From a virus, in the IMG/VR virus record IMGVR_UViG_3300006076_000292, positions 1 through 40,870 of that record: 40,870 nucleotides of DNA; one strand, written 5' to 3'. Shown here one piece after another: positions 7,636 to 15,845 of this stretch (position 1 is its first letter; each line of letters begins with the position of its first letter). The notes under the pieces were generated by a model. The model searched no databases and had not been told where the DNA came from. It was given only the letters and a program-made list of their open reading frames with translations. The position numbers and the translations under genes are program-made.

Positions 7636-7689
7636 TTTCATATAAATAATCACGTATCATTAAACAGTATTTATTCAATTTATGTGAAA
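7636..7689 (+). promoter_or_regulatory. TATAAATA promoter-like box inside an inverted repeat
   Basis: TTTCATATAAATAAT (7636-7650) holds an exact TATAAATA and the shared ATAAATAAT core. Its first 12 bases are complementary, with one G-T pair, to ATTTATGTGAAA at 7678-7689, so the box is one arm of a 54-base inverted repeat. The right arm read on the minus strand is TTTCACATAAAT, itself like the box. It lies 65 bases before the next start codon. Confidence 0.6.
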
Positions 7690-7714
7690 TTTCAAATAAA
7701 AGGAGAAATTGAAA

Positions 7715-8422
7715 ATGAAACAAAAAAATTCAAATGTGAATAAATCACAAAAGCAAACAGTAAATAATGGTATGAGATTAACAAATACATTAAATAGACT
7801 CACAGAAATTTGTGATAATTATTTTAAAGATGTAAAATATGTTAAAGAGAACAGCAATAAATATATTATCCAAGATAATAGAGAGCAAGATCTTATAACT
7901 ATAAATATTGCAAAAAATAATTATTATGAATATGAATTATCTCAAAAATTCATTAAAGGTTTTTTAGCAGCAAACTTTATTTCTATGGGTGATCAAAGTA
8001 ATGTACTTATGTTTAAAAAATACAGACCAGGTATCGCTAATCAAATTCTTGCAGAAGTTAATGGTAATGAATATTTATGTAATCCTATAAACTATAGAAA
8101 TGAATTGCATAATCATTATCAATTAGCTATTGATTCTTTAAGTGTAATAGCAATGTATTTTAAAGTAGTCACTTTACCTATTATTGATATTAATGATGCA
8201 AAGGCTACAACTAAGCAAATAACTGCGCTAATATTTACTACAACTAATAAAGAATATGCAATTCAAGTTAACAATGTTAATGATAAAGCAATTCAAGGAT
8301 TAATTGTTAAAACTTTATTGAAAGATATGAAACAAAGTGCAGACCTTGGTTCATTACTAAAAGATATGGAAAATAGCTTAGATTTTGAAAGTCAAGGAAT
8401 TCCTTCATCATTTCTTGGTTAA
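7715..8422 (+). CDS. Hypothetical protein, 235 aa
   Basis: No family is recognised. The ATG at 7715 is chosen: AGGAG at 7701-7705 is well spaced for it, while the TTG six bases earlier is too close. The N-terminal 20 residues are Lys/Asn/Gln-rich and likely disordered. A mixed alpha/beta body follows, then a C-terminal helix pair (LLKDMKQSADLGSLLKDMEN). There is no membrane segment. It is driven by its own TATAAATA-type box and followed by the sigma70-like promoter of the beta' gene, so it is probably expressed at a different time from the polymerase. Confidence 0.65.
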   Translation: MKQKNSNVNKSQKQTVNNGMRLTNTLNRLTEICDNYFKDVKYVKENSNKYIIQDNREQDLITINIAKNNYYEYELSQKFIKGFLAANFISMGDQSNVLMFKKYRPGIANQILAEVNGNEYLCNPINYRNELHNHYQLAIDSLSVIAMYFKVVTLPIIDINDAKATTKQITALIFTTTNKEYAIQVNNVNDKAIQGLIVKTLLKDMKQSADLGSLLKDMENSLDFESQGIPSSFLG

Positions 8423-8437
8423 ATTTAACAAATATTA

Positions 8438-8466
8438 TTGATATACACACAAAAATATATTATAAT
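8438..8466 (+). promoter_or_regulatory. Sigma70-like promoter for phage RNA polymerase beta' gene
   Basis: TTGATA (8438-8443), a 17-base spacer and TATAAT (8461-8466) make a near-consensus bacterial housekeeping promoter. It lies 31 bases before the beta' start codon, with AAGGAG between. It is the best such promoter noticed in the window and suggests host RNA polymerase transcribes the phage polymerase gene. Confidence 0.78.
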
Positions 8467-8497
8467 ATGTTTTTAGAAAATTAAATAAGGAGCTGTT

Positions 8498-11425
8498 ATG
8501 AATGAGAACATACAGGATGAACAATATTGTTGCGTTACTGAGTCCAAGTTATATGATAAAGAGAGTTTTATGGAATTTGGATTATTCAGTGAACAAATTT
8601 TTGGTCCATTGAGAGATTATACTTGTCAATGTGGTACAATGAAACAAAATGGAGAAAGATGTCAAATATGTGGAGTTAGATACATTAAATCAGAAGCGAG
8701 AGATCATACATATTCAGTTATCAAACTACCATTCAGAATTATTGCCCCTCAATTATTTCATATCTTATGCAAAATTGATACAACAATCGCAAAAGAATTA
8801 GAATCATATAAATTAGATATTCAAAAAGTTTATGATTTAGTTGATTCAATTAAATCAGATTCATATGATTCTACATCACAAAATGTAATTATTGCAAAAG
8901 GAATTATTAATCAATTTCCAGAATATGCAGATATGCGAGAAATTTTAGTAATACCACCTAACTTAAGACCTGTATCAGGTTCTGCTAAAAAATACTTAGC
9001 TGATAGTATTAATGATTCATATCAATCTATTCTTGAACAAGTTAATGAATATAATAATTCAGTTGTTAAAAATAATTATCACGTAATGATTACTCAAAAG
9101 ATCATTTATCAAAATTTATATTTAACAGAAATTATAAATAAACTTTCAGGAAAACAAGGTTTAATCAGACAATATATGTTAGGTAAGAGAGTTGATTTTA
9201 GTGGTAGAACTGTTATTGTTCCTGATGTTACGTTACCAAATGATGTTATTAGATTACCTTATAAAATTATTGCAAAAATATTTGAACCTTATATCATTAA
9301 TAAGTATTCAAATGTGATACAAGCATATAATGATTTAAATAAATTTAATAAAAGTGGTGAACTTACATCTGACCTTAAGAAAATAATTAATCAAATTTGT
9401 ATTAATGATAAAATTCCAGTTCTTATTAACAGACAACCTACATTACATAGAATGTCTATGAGAGGTTATTATCCAATCCCTACAGAATCTAATTCAGTAC
9501 ATATCCCTATAATTATTACTGATGGATTTAATGCAGATTTTGATGGTGACCAAATGGCAATTTATGCTCCACTTATTGCAGAAGAGATTGAAGAGTATAT
9601 GACTAAATTTATTAATCATAGAAATCAAATACAACACGGTGTATTGAAATTTATGTCAATTACACAATTTGCATATGGTGTATATATAATGACTAAAGAT
9701 AATCCTGTTGAAAAGCCAAGAGTTTCAATTAATGGTAATGAACCTAATAGTATTATTGAAGAATTATTCTTTGAAAAAGGTTATGATTATTCAGAATCTA
9801 TTAAAGTTATTCTTGATGAAAATACAGAATACATTACTACATTTGGTAGATACTTTTTATCTATTTATCTTGATACACTTATAACATATCCTTTAAATAA
9901 ATCTAAATTCAATGACATTATAACTAAAAAATTAATGAGAATTTTAGATAATAGATCATTATGCTATGATGATTTAAAACCTGTTGATAACTTATTAACA
10001 AAACATTTAGCTGATATTTCGCCTACAATTTCATTAAGAACTGTATGTGATATTTATCAAAATAAAGAGTTTACAAATACTCTTGATAAATTAAGAAATA
10101 CAAAATCAAATTCTAAATACAAAGAATATGAGAAAGAATTATTAGGTATTGTCAATAATTCACCTGAAACAGAAAATATAATGAATATTATTAAATCTGG
10201 TGCAAAAGGTGGTATTAGTTCTGTTAAGCAATTAGTTATATCAAAAGGTTATGTAGTTGATGTTATGGGAAATAAAGTTCCTCATTACATTAATGGGTCA
10301 CTAGTAGAAGGTTTATCATTTAAGGATATGTATGTAATGTCTCACGGTGCAAGAAAAGGATCATTAGATAGATCAGTAAATACAGCATCTACTGGTTACT
10401 TAATGAGAAAGATTATTTTTGCAATCCAAGATGTAGAATATGATCATTCAAATGAAGATTGTGGTGCAGAACCTATTCTAAACATTACACTAACTGAAGA
10501 TAATTACTATGCTTATATTTATAAATGGTTTATTGTTGCTGGTTCAGAAGATAAAGAACTTATCAAATTAACTCTAGATAATTATACTGAGTATTTAGAT
10601 AAAGAATTAATATTCAGAACTCACATTAACTGTAAATCAGAAAAAGTTTGTCAAAAATGTTATGGTCATTATAACAATATATTTAATTCAAAATATGTTG
10701 GTATTATTGGTGCACAAGCATTAGGTGAAAGAGTTACACAATTAACAATGAGAACATTCCATACAGGTGGTACTGTATCAGATATTAGGGAGGAAATTGA
10801 CCCTCAATATTTCTCACATGTTGATGATGATTACTTCAACTTAACAGCACTTGAAATCGAAGACATTGATGACTTGGAATATGAAGTAGGTAATGAATTG
10901 ACTCATAATATTTACATTACATTAGAAGATGGTGTTGAATTAATGATTCCTAAATCAGCAATTATGAATGTTAAAATCAAACCAAAATCTAAAATAACAA
11001 AAGGAACAAAAATATTCTCATTATCTGGAGGAGCAAGTTCAGTTATTAACTTATTAGATTTGGTAATGACAAACATTGAACATCCTGATAAAAATGTAAA
11101 ATCTTGGAGAGAATTATATGATATTTTATTCAAAGCATTTTATGAAACAGAAGGGATTATATCTACTCACTTGGAAACATTAATATCAAATATGTTAAGA
11201 AATCCAGATACAAATGAGTTAGCAAGAATTAGTCCTGATGGAATTGATAATTATTATATTCTTTCTATTAAGAAAATTCCAATCTTAAGAAGAATATTAA
11301 CAATGGGTTATCAAGGATTCCATAATAACTTATTGAAATCATTAGCAACATTTAAAGATAATAAAGAATCAAGTATTCTTGAGAAAGTTATCTTAGGTGT
11401 TACAAAACAAAGTTTAGGAATTTAA
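8498..11425 (+). CDS. Phage multisubunit RNA polymerase beta' subunit, undivided
   Basis: The catalytic large subunit of a bacterial-type RNA polymerase. Seen in order: an N-terminal zinc ribbon (C43, C45, C55, C58), KQGLIRQYMLGKRVDFSGRT (219-238), PVLINRQPTLHR (307-318), the Mg-binding NADFDGD loop (D347, D349, D351), a trigger-loop helix around GARKGSLDRSVNTASTGYL (617-635), the second zinc site (C655, C712, C718, C721) and the QLTMRTFHTGG bridge (748-758). All hallmark blocks are on one chain of 975 aa. E. coli beta' has 1407, and the difference is loss of lineage inserts and surface domains. In phiKZ-like and AR9-like phages beta' is usually in two pieces, so this intact form is notable. 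A sigma70-like promoter precedes it and the beta N-terminal gene follows. Confidence 0.96.
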   Translation: MNENIQDEQYCCVTESKLYDKESFMEFGLFSEQIFGPLRDYTCQCGTMKQNGERCQICGVRYIKSEARDHTYSVIKLPFRIIAPQLFHILCKIDTTIAKELESYKLDIQKVYDLVDSIKSDSYDSTSQNVIIAKGIINQFPEYADMREILVIPPNLRPVSGSAKKYLADSINDSYQSILEQVNEYNNSVVKNNYHVMITQKIIYQNLYLTEIINKLSGKQGLIRQYMLGKRVDFSGRTVIVPDVTLPNDVIRLPYKIIAKIFEPYIINKYSNVIQAYNDLNKFNKSGELTSDLKKIINQICINDKIPVLINRQPTLHRMSMRGYYPIPTESNSVHIPIIITDGFNADFDGDQMAIYAPLIAEEIEEYMTKFINHRNQIQHGVLKFMSITQFAYGVYIMTKDNPVEKPRVSINGNEPNSIIEELFFEKGYDYSESIKVILDENTEYITTFGRYFLSIYLDTLITYPLNKSKFNDIITKKLMRILDNRSLCYDDLKPVDNLLTKHLADISPTISLRTVCDIYQNKEFTNTLDKLRNTKSNSKYKEYEKELLGIVNNSPETENIMNIIKSGAKGGISSVKQLVISKGYVVDVMGNKVPHYINGSLVEGLSFKDMYVMSHGARKGSLDRSVNTASTGYLMRKIIFAIQDVEYDHSNEDCGAEPILNITLTEDNYYAYIYKWFIVAGSEDKELIKLTLDNYTEYLDKELIFRTHINCKSEKVCQKCYGHYNNIFNSKYVGIIGAQALGERVTQLTMRTFHTGGTVSDIREEIDPQYFSHVDDDYFNLTALEIEDIDDLEYEVGNELTHNIYITLEDGVELMIPKSAIMNVKIKPKSKITKGTKIFSLSGGASSVINLLDLVMTNIEHPDKNVKSWRELYDILFKAFYETEGIISTHLETLISNMLRNPDTNELARISPDGIDNYYILSIKKIPILRRILTMGYQGFHNNLLKSLATFKDNKESSILEKVILGVTKQSLGI

Positions 11426-11432
11426 TTCCTAA
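11414..11432 (+). other. Hairpin across the beta' stop codon
   Basis: TTAGGAAT and ATTCCTAA form a perfect eight-pair stem with a three-base loop spanning the stop codon. No T run follows, so it is not a standard terminator. It may protect or separate the beta' and beta-N messages. Confidence 0.4.
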
Positions 11433-11462
11433 GCGACCACATTATTTAAACAGGAGGATCAG

Positions 11463-12674
11463 ATGAATAAAATTTTCGTATCGCATAATGAACCAATTAC
11501 ATCACTTGAATGGAGAAGAAATAATGTTCAATATTTACTTGACAATTATATTCCATTTTTGATAAATAAATTGAAAACAGATAAAACTGATGTTAAAGAC
11601 ATTAAATTAGAAGAGTTAACAGGTCAATATAGTACAGAAGGATTTAGTTATAAGAATTTAAAATTATTAAGCTTTATTCTTGTTACTAATAGAGGTGAAT
11701 TTGAAATTAAAGTAAAATTACCTGTTCCATCAGATGATGATATATTCACTATTAATAGAAAACATTATATTCTTGTAAATATTTTGTATGATAATATCTA
11801 TTATATTTTGAATAGAACTATTAACTCAGTAACATTTAGAATCACATATGAAGGTCTTTGGTTTCAATTTAAAGGTTCACAATCTAAATCACAAGTAGGT
11901 GTTCCGTTAGTTAATGTTTTATACACATTAGATACATTAGATTATTGGTTCAGTAATTATGAAGTATCTACTGAAAAAATAGAAGGTAAAGAATGTATTG
12001 AAATTGGAGAATCAGGTGAATGGTTTTGTTATGAAAAAGATGAAGCAAGAGAAACTGAATTTTCTGAAGGATATGATTTACTTAAACGATCATTTATTCA
12101 TATTAAGAAATGGAACTTATTAGAAAAGAATAAGGAAAAATTACTTGATAAAGTTACTTCACATAATCCATTTGAATATTCATTAGAATATGAATTCTTA
12201 CTAGGTCATAATGATTTAGGAAGATTATATAATGAAATGATTGAAAAATATCAAGAAAAATATTTACATTTAGAAGATGAAATTCATATTGATTTTAAAA
12301 GAGTAGGTTATTACAATACATTACTGATTCCTTTTGAAAGAAGAATTCAAACATTACTTGGATTATTTAAAAGAGCAAAGAATGCAGATATTGCTTGGCA
12401 TCAAAAAATGCCTAATAACTTATTAACAAAAGATGCAAAAGTTAATAAATATTTACAATATTTAGAATTAAAAAATCCTTTTGAAGAAATAGGAATTAAA
12501 ACTAAATTAGTAACACCATTAACTAATGTGCCTAAGTATATGAGAAAAACAATGAATTCAGGATATGGTCAAATATGTCCATTAGATACACCTGATAGTA
12601 AAAATATTGGAGTAGTGCAACATTTAGCTGTCACATCTAATATTGATAACAAAGGGTATTTTATTTCTCAATAA
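11463..12674 (+). CDS. Phage RNA polymerase beta subunit, N-terminal part
   Basis: The N-terminal piece of a split beta subunit, 403 aa. The clearest block is near the end: KYMRKTMNSGYGQICPLDTP then DSKNIGVVQHLAV, which matches the bacterial R.....SHYGR.CP.ETPEGPNIGL region that lines the active-site channel. The upstream part, with an LLGLFKRAKN-like helix and beta segments, corresponds to the lobe and protrusion, with weak similarity only. The chain stops shortly after, at GYFISQ, about where E. coli beta is near residue 590. The rest of beta is coded 4.3 kb downstream. AGGAGG precedes the ATG. It is presumably co-transcribed with beta'. Confidence 0.9.
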   Translation: MNKIFVSHNEPITSLEWRRNNVQYLLDNYIPFLINKLKTDKTDVKDIKLEELTGQYSTEGFSYKNLKLLSFILVTNRGEFEIKVKLPVPSDDDIFTINRKHYILVNILYDNIYYILNRTINSVTFRITYEGLWFQFKGSQSKSQVGVPLVNVLYTLDTLDYWFSNYEVSTEKIEGKECIEIGESGEWFCYEKDEARETEFSEGYDLLKRSFIHIKKWNLLEKNKEKLLDKVTSHNPFEYSLEYEFLLGHNDLGRLYNEMIEKYQEKYLHLEDEIHIDFKRVGYYNTLLIPFERRIQTLLGLFKRAKNADIAWHQKMPNNLLTKDAKVNKYLQYLELKNPFEEIGIKTKLVTPLTNVPKYMRKTMNSGYGQICPLDTPDSKNIGVVQHLAVTSNIDNKGYFISQ

Positions 12675-12679
12675 AGTAT

Positions 12680-12693
12680 CTTATATAAATAAT
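12680..12693 (+). promoter_or_regulatory. TATAAATA promoter-like box before queE
   Basis: CTTATATAAATAAT contains an exact TATAAATA at 12684-12691 and the shared ATAAATAAT core. It lies just after the beta-N stop codon and 137 bases before queE, leaving room for a long structured leader. Confidence 0.6.
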
Positions 12694-12737
12694 TAAGAAA
12701 TAAGTGTTGTATATTAACTATTTATAACATTTATTGA

Positions 12738-12808
12738 TTATAAGGTATTGTGCTAACTACCTATAAAGAATTATTCTTTATAAAGACTCTTAATTGAGTC
12801 ATAGCATA
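12738..12808 (+). promoter_or_regulatory. Structured mRNA leader of queE, candidate riboregulator
   Basis: Stem 1 is TTATAAGGTA (12738-12747) with TACCTATAA (12758-12766), one bulged A. Stem 2 is a perfect nine-pair hairpin, TATAAAGAA (12762-12770) with TTCTTTATA (12774-12782). It shares bases 12762-12766 with stem 1, so the two compete. Stem 3 is GACTC/GAGTC (12785-12800). The loop of stem 1 (TGTGCTA, 12749-12755) can pair over seven bases with TAGCATA (12802-12808), close to the ribosome site, as a pseudoknot. Such alternative folds are typical of ligand- or protein-controlled leaders. It does not match the known preQ1 class I motif in an obvious way. Confidence 0.5.
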
Positions 12809-12830
12809 ATGATATTAATAGGAGAATAAT

Positions 12831-13592
12831 ATGATTCCAGTTGTCGAAAAATTTCTATCCATTCAAGGGGAAGGAAGAAGAGTTGGTCACCCATCAGTAT
12901 TTCTTAGACTTGGAGGATGTAATTTGCGATGCCAAGGATTTGGCGTAGGTTACGATGTAAATGGTGAAGCTAAAAAAGGTTGTGATTCTTGGTTCGGTGT
13001 TGATCCTGGATTTAGAAAAAATTGGTCAATTTACACTCAATTTAATGAGCTTGTACATGACTTAGATACAATAGGATTAAACATTGATAAATCAGAAAAA
13101 CCTGATTTAGTTATCACTGGTGGAGAACCTACAATACATTGGAATAATCCTGAATTCCAAAAATTGCTTGTTTATTATATTAGTAGACAAGTTAATATTA
13201 CAATTGAATCAAATGCATCATTAAATCTTAATTTTACAAAACCATATCAAAAGAATATCGCGTTTAGTATGTCTGTAAAATTAAGTAACTCTGGAGAACC
13301 TGAACATAAAAGAATTAATATAGATGCAATAACTAATATATTAGAAAATGCACCATCTAGTTATTTTAAATTTGTAGTTGATAAAGCAAATGGTAGTCAA
13401 ATAATGGATGAAATTAATTCAATACTGGATCAAGTGCCTTATTACGCTGATGTATTCTTAATGCCATTAGGTGATACTAAAGAAAAAGTACAAGAGAATG
13501 CAGAGTATGTGGCTAACGAATGTGTGAAATATAATTTTATATATTCTCCAAGAGAACATATTAATATCTGGGATAATAAACAAGGGGTTTAA
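12831..13592 (+). CDS. queE: 7-carboxy-7-deazaguanine synthase (QueE), radical SAM
   Basis: QueE converts 6-carboxytetrahydropterin to 7-carboxy-7-deazaguanine with S-adenosylmethionine and a 4Fe-4S cluster. The N-terminus is typical: VEKFLSIQGEG (5-15), GHPSVFLRLGGCNLRC (19-34), and later a GGEPT motif for SAM binding. The cluster cysteines are C30, C34 and C51, a CX3CX16C spacing in place of the radical SAM standard CX3CX2C, with FGVGYDV... between and GCDSWF after. Non-standard cluster spacing is known in QueE enzymes. The fold is otherwise complete at 253 aa. It stands between the two beta-subunit genes, behind a structured leader, with its own terminator overlapping the stop. Confidence 0.92.
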   Translation: MIPVVEKFLSIQGEGRRVGHPSVFLRLGGCNLRCQGFGVGYDVNGEAKKGCDSWFGVDPGFRKNWSIYTQFNELVHDLDTIGLNIDKSEKPDLVITGGEPTIHWNNPEFQKLLVYYISRQVNITIESNASLNLNFTKPYQKNIAFSMSVKLSNSGEPEHKRINIDAITNILENAPSSYFKFVVDKANGSQIMDEINSILDQVPYYADVFLMPLGDTKEKVQENAEYVANECVKYNFIYSPREHINIWDNKQGV

Positions 13593-13608
13593 CTCTTGTT
13601 TATTTTTT
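13574..13608 (+). terminator. Terminator overlapping the queE stop
   Basis: AATAAACAAG and CTTGTTTATT form a 10-pair stem, extendable by G-U/G-C pairs, followed by TTTTTT. The stem starts inside the last queE codons. Confidence 0.85.
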
Positions 13609-13659
13609 GAATACAAAGTTTATTAACATTATTGTTAAATAGATACAAGGAGAAACAAA

Positions 13660-15066
13660 ATGTGTCAAATTATTGCGTTAAAGATTAAAGATGTTAATGT
13701 TGAAGAATTTGTAAAAAACAATAAGAATGATCTTAGAAGTGATTTACATGAGAAAGGTGGTGAAGGTTATTCATTCTTTTATCAACCTTTGAATAAAGCA
13801 CCTATCATTACAAAAGGTTATAACTTTAAGAAAGTTTATTACAAGTTCTTAGCTCAACTTAAGAAATTAAGTATTGACGGGTCATATGGAACACTTGTGT
13901 TATTCAGTAGACAAGTTCCTGAAATGGAAAACTCACGAGTAAACTTACCACCATATTATAATGAAGAAATGGGAATGTACTTCTTTGTTCACGGTACAAT
14001 TTATAATGATAAAGAATTAGCAAAAGAATATAATGCTGATATTTCTGTTGATTCTGAAATTTTATCATATATTCCTGATACAACTAATAATGTAATTGAA
14101 TCAGTTTTAAAACCACTAAAAGGATTATTCACAATTATTGGTGTTGGTTATGGTAATAAAATTGTTGCAGTTAATAATGGAATGGGATTATGGAGATCAC
14201 AGTTACATAATGATTTAACTCATAGTGCTGTTTATAAGATGACTCCTACAAACAGACCATACTTTAAATATGGAACTTATATTAAACCGTATAAAACAGA
14301 TTTAACTACAACTGACCAATTAGTAATTAGTTATAGTGGTGGAGTTGATGTAACATTAAGTGCTTATTATACTATTGATAAATGGTTAAATTCAAATGAA
14401 TTCAATCCAGAAGTACAATCACTAATTACATTGGTTTACTTTAGATACAATACATTAGCAGAGGAAAAGGAGCTTGATGCATTAAATAAATTTAAGAGAT
14501 ATATTATTAAACTTTTAGGTATTAGAGACATTACTAATGTTAGTGTTAGAACTAAAGTATTAAATTATGCTCCAATATATAGAGGATTTAATGGTCATTC
14601 AAAATTAACTCAAGTTGATTCAACAGGTGATGCTAATGAAAGTGAATCTAACATTGCATATGTCCCTTTTAGAAACTTAATATTTGCAACAAGATTGGCT
14701 CATTTTATTCAAGATAATCCTTATACTAATTTGAAATACAAAAAGAAAATTGTATTTGGTTTAAATTTATCTGAAGGTCAAGTATTTGGTGATAATAATC
14801 AAGCTTGGTTAGATAATGTAAATAATACATTACAATTATCAGGTAAATATTTCGATAGAACTATTGAAGTAGTTTCACCATTTGTGAATAAAACTAAAAC
14901 AAATATGTTTAAGCAATTCATCAGTGAATTTGGATTAAAAAGATTTAATGAATTATTAGATATTTCATTCAGTTGCTATTATCCAAAAGAAGATGGAACT
15001 TCATGCGGTGAATGTGGTTCATGCATATTGAGAGAGAAAGCAGTTAATATAGCAATTAAAAATTAA
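13660..15066 (+). CDS. Glutamine amidotransferase-QueC fusion (Gat-QueC)
   Basis: A 468-aa two-domain protein. Residues 1-200 are a class II (Ntn) glutamine amidotransferase with nucleophile C2 right after Met1, a LFSRQVPE segment and FVHGTIYND (109-117). Residues 220-468 are QueC-like: PP-loop SGGVDV (226-231), YVPFRN (334-339), and a zinc site C439, C449, C452, C455. Gat-QueC fusions are known in Crenarchaeota, where they make archaeosine, and in some phages with 7-deazaguanine DNA. The likely job is to use glutamine ammonia to amidate a preQ0- or CDG-type base, giving an amide or amidine product (inference). The PP-loop ends in Val where QueC has Ser. A stand-alone QueC is coded nearby, so this domain is free to have changed chemistry. 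Confidence 0.88.
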   Translation: MCQIIALKIKDVNVEEFVKNNKNDLRSDLHEKGGEGYSFFYQPLNKAPIITKGYNFKKVYYKFLAQLKKLSIDGSYGTLVLFSRQVPEMENSRVNLPPYYNEEMGMYFFVHGTIYNDKELAKEYNADISVDSEILSYIPDTTNNVIESVLKPLKGLFTIIGVGYGNKIVAVNNGMGLWRSQLHNDLTHSAVYKMTPTNRPYFKYGTYIKPYKTDLTTTDQLVISYSGGVDVTLSAYYTIDKWLNSNEFNPEVQSLITLVYFRYNTLAEEKELDALNKFKRYIIKLLGIRDITNVSVRTKVLNYAPIYRGFNGHSKLTQVDSTGDANESESNIAYVPFRNLIFATRLAHFIQDNPYTNLKYKKKIVFGLNLSEGQVFGDNNQAWLDNVNNTLQLSGKYFDRTIEVVSPFVNKTKTNMFKQFISEFGLKRFNELLDISFSCYYPKEDGTSCGECGSCILREKAVNIAIKN

Positions 15067-15071
15067 CAGTT

Positions 15072-15110
15072 ATACCTATCTACTATTAATGTAGGTAGGT
15101 ATTATTTATT
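15072..15110 (+). terminator. Hairpin terminator after Gat-QueC gene
   Basis: ATACCTATCTAC and GTAGGTAGGTAT pair over 12 bases (one G-U) around a seven-base loop. The 3' tract is ATTATTTATTTC, a weak T run, so termination may be partial. Confidence 0.65.
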
Positions 15111-15157
15111 TCAAAATTATTATTGAATCAATAATAAAACTTATAAAGGAAAATACA

Positions 15158-15763
15158 ATGAGATACTTTGATGATGTTAAAATAGGTGATGAAGTATTTG
15201 ACTTTGCTCACGGTTGGGGTAAAGTAATAATGAGTTCTGAAGTTGGTATAGGTGTTGTGTTTAGTGATAATAAAAAAGTATTTAATTATGATTATAATGG
15301 TGTATTATTTGATGCAAAAAATCAAACATTATTCTGGGACGAAATTAAATTTAACTTTCCTAAACAAAAAGGCATTGTGCTTGAAAAAGGTGAAATATTA
15401 ATTGATGTTTTTATGAATGATGTAGTTGATCTTGAAATATATGAAGATGATTCAGAAATGATAAACATTGCTACTACAAATGGATTTACCAGGAATGATG
15501 AATTAGTTGCAACAAATGCATTAGAAAGTATTAAAAAATATACAAGATTATTAAACTTAAGAGATCAAGAATGTGAAGATAGTTGTGATTATTATCATGA
15601 TGATAATACTGAAGATTATTATATTTTCTATGATTATGATAAACAAAAATATGACTATAAATATGATTTCAAAAATAATAATTTTATGAATATTATGTTT
15701 AAGACTGAAGATGATGCAAAAGAGATTTGTGATATACTTAACAAGAAGAAATTTATCTTATAA
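15158..15763 (+). CDS. Hypothetical phage protein, 201 aa
   Basis: The N-terminal 70 residues (VKIGDEVFDFAHGWGKVI, then a VVFSDNKKVFNYDYNG strand, and LFWDEIKF) look like a small SH3-like beta domain. I recall this domain from many phage hypothetical proteins, but that recall is not verified here. The C-terminal half is acidic and very Tyr/Asp-rich (DYYHDDNTEDYYIFYDYDK), ending with a short FKTEDDAKEICDIL helix. No catalytic motif is visible. It sits between the Gat-QueC and queC genes, inside the modification cassette, with AAAGGA before the start. A role in that pathway is possible by position only. Confidence 0.65.
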   Translation: MRYFDDVKIGDEVFDFAHGWGKVIMSSEVGIGVVFSDNKKVFNYDYNGVLFDAKNQTLFWDEIKFNFPKQKGIVLEKGEILIDVFMNDVVDLEIYEDDSEMINIATTNGFTRNDELVATNALESIKKYTRLLNLRDQECEDSCDYYHDDNTEDYYIFYDYDKQKYDYKYDFKNNNFMNIMFKTEDDAKEICDILNKKKFIL

Positions 15764-15779
15764 AGTGCGTTATGTATTT

Positions 15780-15826
15780 TCACATAAATAATAAGGAATT
15801 AAGGTTTAGTATTCTTAGTTCCTTAT
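15780..15826 (+). promoter_or_regulatory. TCACATAAATAAT box and 5' hairpin before queC
   Basis: TCACATAAATAAT is at 15780-15792. ATAAGGAATTAAG (15791-15803) pairs with CTTAGTTCCTTAT (15814-15826) over 13 bases with one G-U, directly downstream. The box matches three other sites exactly. The hairpin would lie at or near the transcript's 5' end, 20 bases before the queC start. Confidence 0.68.
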
Positions 15827-15845
15827 CACAGTTTGAAGGATTAGT

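Noticed and set aside
12738-12808. preQ1 class I riboswitch before queE
   Set aside because: The short stem with an A-rich tail is superficially similar, but the tail-to-loop pairing and the key conserved bases of that class are not found. It is kept only as an unclassified structured leader.
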